A stretch of DNA of 20,026 bases from FEN-1297 sp963787005. GTDB taxonomy: Bacteria; Bacteroidota; Ignavibacteria; Ignavibacteriales; Ignavibacteriaceae. This document shows, piece after piece, positions 14,184 to 20,026 of the stretch (the stretch's first letter is position 1; every line of letters starts with the position of its first letter). The stretch lies in the NCBI GenBank assembly GCA_963787005.1, contig CAWBBX010000070.1, forward strand, positions 1 through 20,026. Reading direction: 5' to 3'. Under the pieces are notes generated by a model. The model did not search any database. It saw only the letters and a list, made by a program, of their open reading frames with translations, and was not told the origin of the DNA. The position numbers were made by a program, and so were the translations under genes.

Positions 14184-16748
14184 TTACTCGAATCTAACCT
14201 CTAAATCATCCTTACCCCCGCTTTGATAAAAATCTATTAAAAATCTGTACATTCCGTTTTTCTTTTGAAGCCCGGGATCTTTCCAAAGTATCTTACCGTT
14301 AACCGCGGCCGATACCGGCTTAAACGGAGACGTTATTACAGATTCGTTGTGATGTCCCTTGAAACTTTTTAGCCTTAGCGAAAGAATTTTATTTTCTTTT
14401 GAATAACCGGCTTTAACAAGTTCCGAATTCGTATTACTCAGCAAAGGCGATAACCGGCTTCCCATATCAATCACAATATTCTTTGTATTGTCGGATAACT
14501 TTGAAGGAACAACCGCAGACGGTACAGAAACGCCGTCATAATTTACGCTGGAAATATTATGGCCGGCTCCCTTTATCTTCACATTAATTTTTCTTCCGTT
14601 CAATTCCAAAGAAAAGTTAACGCTTTTTTCTGAGTCCGGTAAGAAAGGATTGAACCGGACGTTCCATGAGTTTTCATCAATTCCGTATATATGATAAAGA
14701 CAATACGTGTACCAGCCGGCGGCCCATAGGAACTGCGGCTTATCTATTTTTCCGTAAACTTCCGGATTGTTTTTATCGCTGACCCTGTATTCGTACATCG
14801 CCGGCTGCCCGTTCGGACTATTTATAATTCCGTTCAACGTCATTGTTTTCTTAACAAAGTTTAACGCCTCATTGCTCCTGCCGTCCGCTTCCAAAGCCAG
14901 CGCGAACCAGGCGTTTGCGTGCGCCCATATTCCCCCGTTCGCGTAGTAGTAAGGCATTCCGGCTTCGTCCCCTTTAAGATTTAGAAAACCCTTCAACTTA
15001 TCCAGATCCATCGGGTAAATGCTGTAAATCCCTATCTTCGGATCGAGAAGATAATACACTGCCGAGCTTACGAGTTTGTCGGTACGTTCTTTATCAAGAA
15101 GTCCGAAATGCGGAGCGATCAATGCTCCCGTATAAAAATGAGTATCAAGTTTTCCGCCTTTGTAATAATTTATCAGGTAACCGAGCTTATCGTTCCAAAG
15201 TTTTTCATTGAGAGCTTTCTCCATGCGGTCGGCTAGATTTTCGTAATTCTTCAATTCATTATTACTGCCGAGGATGCTTTTTATATAGATAAAATCACGA
15301 ATCGATTTTATTGCGAGTGAAGTCATAAATGCTCTGGGACCGTAGCTGCTGCCGAGATCTGAACCGTCAAGATGATCTTCCCACATAAGATCATCGTCCT
15401 TTTTATTTGTAAATGTCTGTTCGAGACATTTTTTAAGAAGCGGATAAATTTCTTGAATGGTCGCAGTATCGCCGGAATGTCGAAGATAAGATGCGGAAAC
15501 TATAATAAACCAGAAGTTATTCCAGTTGTCGCTCGACGCGTATTCGGTTTTGTAAGCGCCGTCCTTCCAGTAATATGCGTGCGGAATTATATTATCCTTT
15601 GAATGATATTTAATGAATAGAAGGTCTTGCTTTACTCTCGGAAGATCATAATTGACAGCGGCATAATCCGTGACGAGAACATCGTGAGTAAAATAAAAAT
15701 TGTATTCGGCCGGACACGGCATCGGTACTATACTACCGTCAATATAATGCCTGTTCGATGCCAGTATACCTTTTGCCCATTTAAAAGATTTATCTATTAC
15801 CGAATCACCGGTTGCGAACTTGCTCGAATCGATGCTTGCCAGCACATAATCTTCGTAGCTTTTGATTTCCTTTTTGTAGTTATCCGCCAGGTATTTTACT
15901 TCTTTTACTCCTTCGGAATCTTTACACGTTCCAATAATTTGAACAACTACCATCTTGCCGCCGGACTTCAGTTTTTCTTTATATAAAAATGACGCTGCCG
16001 GCACTCCCTTTTCACTCTTATATGTAATTCCAGGAAGCGGTGCGTAATTTCTGTACCACCAGTCGCCGTTGTAAGGTTTATTATGCAGGTTCCCCGCAGT
16101 GTTGAAGCCTTCAGGATTTAATCCGGCGTTCGCAACGAACAACTCGGCGTTTTGTGTTCTCGGATCATCATATTTAACGAATACCGCCGAATGTTCCGGA
16201 TCGTAAGAAGTGGAAGCTTTATCAATAAGGTCATAAGTATGACTGGTTTTTATCGAAGCTTCGAGGTGAGTATAAAGCTCGAACGGTTTTGTATCATTAC
16301 TATTGTTAGTGATTTCATATGTAACAACCGCGGCAGGCTTATCCTTACAAAATCTGTACGATATGCTGATTGTTTTTTGAGTATCCGTTCTTGTGAATGT
16401 AGCCGAGTAAGGAGTTGAAGTAAACTTATACGGTTTAGTGCCGATCCAGCTTTTACCGCCGTAACCGACCCTGATACCCGCGGACATCACGAAAGTGGAA
16501 TCTCTTTTCCAATAATCCTTACTTAGATCTAGACTGTTGGCCGACGGATAAAAGAAACTGATTCGCTGCGGCATCGGGAAGCTGTGATGGAATTCTATGC
16601 CTACAAACGGACCGCCGACTTCTATTTGTGCATCACCCTCAAAATGTTCCTGGAAATCCGCATGAATTTTATTGAATCCCGCTTTATCACCGCATGAAAT
16701 AAAAATGATTGACAATAAAACTATCAAAACATAGTGCAGATATTTCAT
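14184..16748 (-). CDS. Lipoprotein glycoside hydrolase/phosphorylase-like, (alpha/alpha)6 fold
   Basis: This 854-residue protein starts MKYLHYVLIVLLSIIFISC with a lipobox-type cysteine followed by GDK, so it is likely an outer-membrane or periplasmic lipoprotein. Residues about 30-300 look like a beta-sandwich domain. Residues about 310-720 resemble the helical barrel of GH94/GH65/debranching enzymes. They contain EYNFYFTHDVLVTDYAAV, MWEDHLDGSDLGSSYGPRA (acidic candidates for catalysis), NGGIWAHANAWFALAL and PQFLWAAGWYTYCLYHIYG. The tail VKIKGAGHNISSVNYDG resembles the C-terminal beta domain of those families. An upstream ATG at 16808, 8 bases after the mannosidase stop, would add 20 residues before the signal peptide and was not preferred. 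Substrate is unknown; operon context suggests mannosides. Confidence 0.72.
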   Translation of the reverse strand: MKYLHYVLIVLLSIIFISCGDKAGFNKIHADFQEHFEGDAQIEVGGPFVGIEFHHSFPMPQRISFFYPSANSLDLSKDYWKRDSTFVMSAGIRVGYGGKSWIGTKPYKFTSTPYSATFTRTDTQKTISISYRFCKDKPAAVVTYEITNNSNDTKPFELYTHLEASIKTSHTYDLIDKASTSYDPEHSAVFVKYDDPRTQNAELFVANAGLNPEGFNTAGNLHNKPYNGDWWYRNYAPLPGITYKSEKGVPAASFLYKEKLKSGGKMVVVQIIGTCKDSEGVKEVKYLADNYKKEIKSYEDYVLASIDSSKFATGDSVIDKSFKWAKGILASNRHYIDGSIVPMPCPAEYNFYFTHDVLVTDYAAVNYDLPRVKQDLLFIKYHSKDNIIPHAYYWKDGAYKTEYASSDNWNNFWFIIVSASYLRHSGDTATIQEIYPLLKKCLEQTFTNKKDDDLMWEDHLDGSDLGSSYGPRAFMTSLAIKSIRDFIYIKSILGSNNELKNYENLADRMEKALNEKLWNDKLGYLINYYKGGKLDTHFYTGALIAPHFGLLDKERTDKLVSSAVYYLLDPKIGIYSIYPMDLDKLKGFLNLKGDEAGMPYYYANGGIWAHANAWFALALEADGRSNEALNFVKKTMTLNGIINSPNGQPAMYEYRVSDKNNPEVYGKIDKPQFLWAAGWYTYCLYHIYGIDENSWNVRFNPFLPDSEKSVNFSLELNGRKINVKIKGAGHNISSVNYDGVSVPSAVVPSKLSDNTKNIVIDMGSRLSPLLSNTNSELVKAGYSKENKILSLRLKSFKGHHNESVITSPFKPVSAAVNGKILWKDPGLQKKNGMYRFLIDFYQSGGKDDLEVRFE

Positions 16749-16816
16749 ATAGGGGGCCTTAGACGAAAGATGTAATGTATTGTTATACAATGTTTTATAC
16801 CGATTCATTTTTCTCT

Positions 16817-19276
16817 CTATCGATGCAGATAATCATTAAGACAGGAAACCGATATATTAGCCGCAGACTTTGCCTTAAACTTAGACATAGGAGTATACCC
16901 TGTTTCAACTTCTTCTCCGGGCAGCAAAATAAACCCGTTATTTTCAAAAACAAAGTTTGAGTTGTGAAGCTTTACGAAAAATGCCGGTTTATCAGAACTG
17001 ATTCTTACTATATTTTTAGATTTACTTCCGGCTCCTTTAATTTTTATTTTCGCTTTCGGAAGTTTCAAATATTTCCATTCGGTCGCGCAGTACGCACTGC
17101 GTTTTTTCAAATTATTTTTATTATCGTAAACAGATGCCACAATTAATGCGTTACTTTTATCTAATTCTTCCGGTACGGTTATGCTGACAGAATGACTTGA
17201 TGAACCCGCCGGTTCAATTATTTTCTTCTTAACTATTCTTTCACTCTTCCCGCCCGGCAGTACTATATATAAAATTTCCAAGTAACCCCGGAACTGAGAA
17301 CCGCCGTTATTCTTAAATCCGATTTCCAGGTGCCCGTTTTCTCTTACAAATTTTATTAATAATGGTGAAAAAGATTCCTTAACCAAATAATACGAAAGTT
17401 TCGGACGCAGAGCCGAATCAACCATAGCCCAGCTCGCTACCGGCCAGCAGTCGTTTAACTGCCATATAATTGAACCGTTAGTGTCCGGATACCTGTACTG
17501 CCAATGCTCAACACATTCCTTGAGTGCCAGGCCCTGATTAAGCTGTGTTAGATAAACAAAATCTTTGAGACCGGTTTTTACCGGTAAATGTCCGGACAAA
17601 AATTTAAATAATCTTTCCGGCCCTTCAACCTGCTTATTATGATATTCGAACATTGCACTCTGGGCATGCCGCTGGTCATGCGGAAGAACTTCATTGATTG
17701 TTTCCGTTTCCGCCGAACTTTGAAAACCGAATTCGGTTACGAACAGACTCTTGTCTTCGCTGACTTTTTTATAATCGACCCAGAAGCTCCAAATATCCCA
17801 CTGGTGCCTGTTCCCGCTGTTTTCGGAATTGGGATCGGCATCACTGCCGAACGGTGATGACGGCCAGTACGGCCTCTGCGGATCGACATTATTTAAAACT
17901 TCCGGAATTAATTCATGATAAATATTATAGCCCGGCATGTTTTTATAAGAGCCTTCATTTTCCCGGAACCATATCCATTCGTTCTCGTTATTTCCGCACC
18001 AAATTGCTATGCAAGGATGATGCTGAAGCCTTTCGACATTCTGCACTACCTCTTCGCGCACATTTTCTATAAAATCTTTATGCTCAGGGTAAGAAGCGCA
18101 AGCGAACATGAAATCCTGCCAGACCATCAAACCGAGTTCATCGCACAGCTCGTAAAAATAATCATGCTCGTAAATTCCGCCGCCCCAGTCGCGTATAAAA
18201 TTCATGTCGGCGTTTTTCGCCAGCGTAAGAAGGGTTTTGTACTTTACATAATCCGCATTCGGAAGAAAAGGATCCGCCGGAATCCAGTTTGCGCCTTTTG
18301 CGAAAACCGGTTTTCCGTTTACAATAAATCTGAACGTATTTTTATTGCCTTCCTTCTGCTGAAGATTAATTGTTCTTATGCCGACTTTCTTTTTTATCTC
18401 ATCGATTGTCTTATTATCTTTATCAAGCTTTATCTGAAGATTATACAAAGATTGTTTCCCGGAACCGTTAGGCCACCACAATTCGGGCGAAGAAATATTA
18501 AGCCGGATCGATGCCTCGCTTTTCCCGGTTAAAGCAAATTCCGCCGCATAGGATTGTTTGCCTTTAAATATTTTAACATTAATCCTCTCCCCTTTTTTCA
18601 TCGGTTTTTTCAGCCTGACTTTAACGTTTACCTTCGCTTCTTTTTCGGTTATCGATTTTGTTTCGAATGTGAAGCTTTTAATGCCGTTTTCCTGTATCCG
18701 CCTCAGGTAAACCGGTTTCCAAATTCCGCTTGTTACGAAAGTTGGACCCCAGTCCCATCCGAATGAATACTGGGCTTTCCTTATATAGACTCTCTCGGAC
18801 CTGAGAGCAACCGGCAGTTTGCCGTGTTTCTCTTCGAGTTTACGCGCAAATTTAACCGGTGATTTAAAATCGATTCGAAGCTCGTTTTTCTTCTTGAGCA
18901 ATCCGGTTACATTATATGAATATTTGATGAACATATTATCAACCGAGCCGATCTGCTCATCATTAAGAAATATGTCCGCAGTCGTATCCAATCCTTCGAA
19001 TATCAGCTCAACCGGTTCGGAAATATTCAAACCTTTGGGAACATCGAACGAAGATTTATACTGCCAGTCTGTTTCTCCTATCCACTGCAGATGAGATTCG
19101 TTGTCGGCGTAAAACGGATCGGGGATCAACTTATTTTTTAACAGGTCGGTGTGAATCGTACCCGGGACCGATGCTTTAAACCATTCGCCGCCGACGTTTT
19201 TATTTATTCCGCCGACACCCGCGTTATTGCCGTTACTAAATTTCCAATTATCGTGTATGAAAAATTTCTTATCCAT
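16817..19276 (-). CDS. Beta-mannosidase, GH2 family
   Basis: This 819-residue enzyme releases mannose from the non-reducing ends of beta-mannosides and manno-oligosaccharides. It begins with a sugar-binding jelly-roll domain (about 1-195) that includes the family's GWDWGP motif (173-178). Immunoglobulin-like and TIM-barrel domains follow. The acid/base glutamate is in WCGNNE (E431) and the nucleophile in FVTEFGFQ (E515), both as in known GH2 beta-mannosidases. There is no signal peptide, so it is probably cytoplasmic and acts on imported oligosaccharides. An AAGGA ribosome binding site overlaps the stop of the upstream LamG gene, and the spacing is 8 bases. The downstream hydrolase follows closely, indicating one operon. 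GH2 beta-mannosidase is well supported; the natural substrate is not. Confidence 0.93.
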   Translation of the reverse strand: MDKKFFIHDNWKFSNGNNAGVGGINKNVGGEWFKASVPGTIHTDLLKNKLIPDPFYADNESHLQWIGETDWQYKSSFDVPKGLNISEPVELIFEGLDTTADIFLNDEQIGSVDNMFIKYSYNVTGLLKKKNELRIDFKSPVKFARKLEEKHGKLPVALRSERVYIRKAQYSFGWDWGPTFVTSGIWKPVYLRRIQENGIKSFTFETKSITEKEAKVNVKVRLKKPMKKGERINVKIFKGKQSYAAEFALTGKSEASIRLNISSPELWWPNGSGKQSLYNLQIKLDKDNKTIDEIKKKVGIRTINLQQKEGNKNTFRFIVNGKPVFAKGANWIPADPFLPNADYVKYKTLLTLAKNADMNFIRDWGGGIYEHDYFYELCDELGLMVWQDFMFACASYPEHKDFIENVREEVVQNVERLQHHPCIAIWCGNNENEWIWFRENEGSYKNMPGYNIYHELIPEVLNNVDPQRPYWPSSPFGSDADPNSENSGNRHQWDIWSFWVDYKKVSEDKSLFVTEFGFQSSAETETINEVLPHDQRHAQSAMFEYHNKQVEGPERLFKFLSGHLPVKTGLKDFVYLTQLNQGLALKECVEHWQYRYPDTNGSIIWQLNDCWPVASWAMVDSALRPKLSYYLVKESFSPLLIKFVRENGHLEIGFKNNGGSQFRGYLEILYIVLPGGKSERIVKKKIIEPAGSSSHSVSITVPEELDKSNALIVASVYDNKNNLKKRSAYCATEWKYLKLPKAKIKIKGAGSKSKNIVRISSDKPAFFVKLHNSNFVFENNGFILLPGEEVETGYTPMSKFKAKSAANISVSCLNDYLHR

Positions 19277-19284
19277 CTATATCC

Positions 19285-20026
19285 TTATTTGAGTAGAATC
19301 ATTTTCTTAAAAATATTTTCCCCGCCGATTTTCAGCGCATAATAATAAACTCCGCTTGAATAACCCGCCGCATCCCAATTTACGGTGTGAACGCCCGGGC
19401 TGTAAACTCCCTTCGCAAGCTCTGCTACTTTTCTTCCTAATACATCATAAATATTAAGAGTGATATCCGATAATCTTCTAAGAGAAAAAGTAATTGCTGT
19501 AGAAGGATTAAACGGATTCGGATAATTTTGGCTCAGGAAATCCTCGGTCGGGAGAGTTGTATTATTCTTATCGATCCCGGTACTTATATCATAAAAACTT
19601 TTAATCTCATCCGGAGAGAGCGCGTAATTATAAATTCGAATATCATCCAGTACACCGTTGAAATTATAGCTGTTGTCGTTCGGCAGCATTTGTCCTATTG
19701 TCATTGCCGTTTGCGTCTGAAGTAGATTCCCGGACCATGACGAAAAAGAGTCGAGCCTTCCGTTGATGTAAATCTCTATATCGGCTCCGCTGTAAACAAC
19801 AGTAACATTGTACAAAGTATTTGATTTCAGTAAAGTCTCCGAATCCAAATCCTTTATTGCATTCGACGAGCTTTTATCAGTTTTAATAGTCCACCGCAAA
19901 TGCTTGTCTGGTATAATCGAAATTTTCAGTCTGCTGTCATAGCTTCCCTGGGAGATGATATACTGCTCCTGGTTTTTGCCGTTAATCAGAAATGAATTCA
20001 CGATCATCCAGAAGTTAATGGATATT
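19285..20026 (-). CDS. T9SS-exported LamG-domain protein, partial (C-terminal end)
   Basis: The frame stays open to the right edge, so the true start is outside the window; an internal ATG at 20007 is not the start. The visible 247 residues begin in a LamG/concanavalin-like domain (ISINFWMIVNSF, QYIISQGSYDSR, then YNFNGVLDDIRIYNYALS), which typically binds carbohydrate or protein at the cell surface. A T9SS sorting domain follows, from LSQNYPNPFNPSTAITFSL to FKKMILLK. The protein is therefore secreted through the outer membrane. A catalytic glycosidase domain could lie upstream, as is common for such LamG tails, but this cannot be seen. It is first of the visible genes in the mannosidase operon. 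Confidence 0.87.
   Translation of the reverse strand, partial: ISINFWMIVNSFLINGKNQEQYIISQGSYDSRLKISIIPDKHLRWTIKTDKSSSNAIKDLDSETLLKSNTLYNVTVVYSGADIEIYINGRLDSFSSWSGNLLQTQTAMTIGQMLPNDNSYNFNGVLDDIRIYNYALSPDEIKSFYDISTGIDKNNTTLPTEDFLSQNYPNPFNPSTAITFSLRRLSDITLNIYDVLGRKVAELAKGVYSPGVHTVNWDAAGYSSGVYYYALKIGGENIFKKMILLK

Noticed and set aside
16749..16808. Upstream ATG for the lipoprotein glycoside hydrolase
   Set aside because: It would put 20 polar residues in front of an otherwise perfect lipoprotein signal. It remains possible because it lies 8 bases after the mannosidase stop.
1..20026. CRISPR array, insertion sequence or prophage
   Set aside because: No regularly spaced long direct repeats, transposase, integrase or phage structural genes were seen on either strand.

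Overview
The window looks like a chromosomal segment of an Ignavibacteria-type bacterium (Ignavibacteriales, in the Bacteroidota/Chlorobi group). This is inferred from two type IX secretion (T9SS) C-terminal sorting domains carrying the SQNYPNPFNP signature, from the many secreted multiheme cytochromes, and from moderate GC with AT-rich spacers. No ribosomal RNA is present, so the assignment stays at group level.

Region 1 (1-3234, minus strand) is a translation operon in classical order: tRNA-Leu(TAA), tRNA-Val(GAC), an intrinsic terminator, thrS, infC, rpmI and rplT (cut by the window edge). infC most likely begins at a rare ATC codon at 881. The terminator lies only 15 bases before thrS, so the synthetase/ribosomal operon probably depends on readthrough from the tRNA unit. 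A heptad-periodic inverted AT-rich repeat sits between the two tRNA genes.

Region 2 (3667-9390, plus strand) is the highlight. It is a five-gene extracellular electron transfer-like cluster: a nine-heme cytochrome with a T9SS sorting domain, a tetraheme cytochrome c554-like protein, an outer-membrane beta-barrel, a 14-heme cytochrome, and a seven-heme lipoprotein that includes a CX4CH heme site. That gives 34 predicted hemes plus a barrel, closed by a strong bidirectional terminator. The composition resembles a porin-cytochrome conduit, with T9SS delivery as the unusual addition. About 500 bases of non-coding DNA with two perfect inverted repeats precede it.

Region 3 (9404-13411) holds a small DUF2892 membrane protein on the minus strand, then a plus-strand NatA/NatB-type ABC exporter pair and an AzgA/PbuG-type purine permease.

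Region 4 (13412-14183) looks intergenic but contains two tiny, mutually similar single-pass membrane protein genes (41 and 36 residues). Each has a very strong ribosome binding site, and a 76-base long-stem hairpin lies between them. A further hairpin that holds a Shine-Dalgarno sequence lies upstream of the first.

Region 5 (14184-20026, minus strand) is a glycan-degradation operon. It encodes a partial T9SS-exported LamG-domain protein, a cytoplasmic GH2 beta-mannosidase, and a lipoprotein with an (alpha/alpha)6 GH94/debranching-enzyme-like catalytic domain. Spacing is tight, which suggests co-transcription. A mannan- or mannoside-containing substrate is the most reasonable inference.
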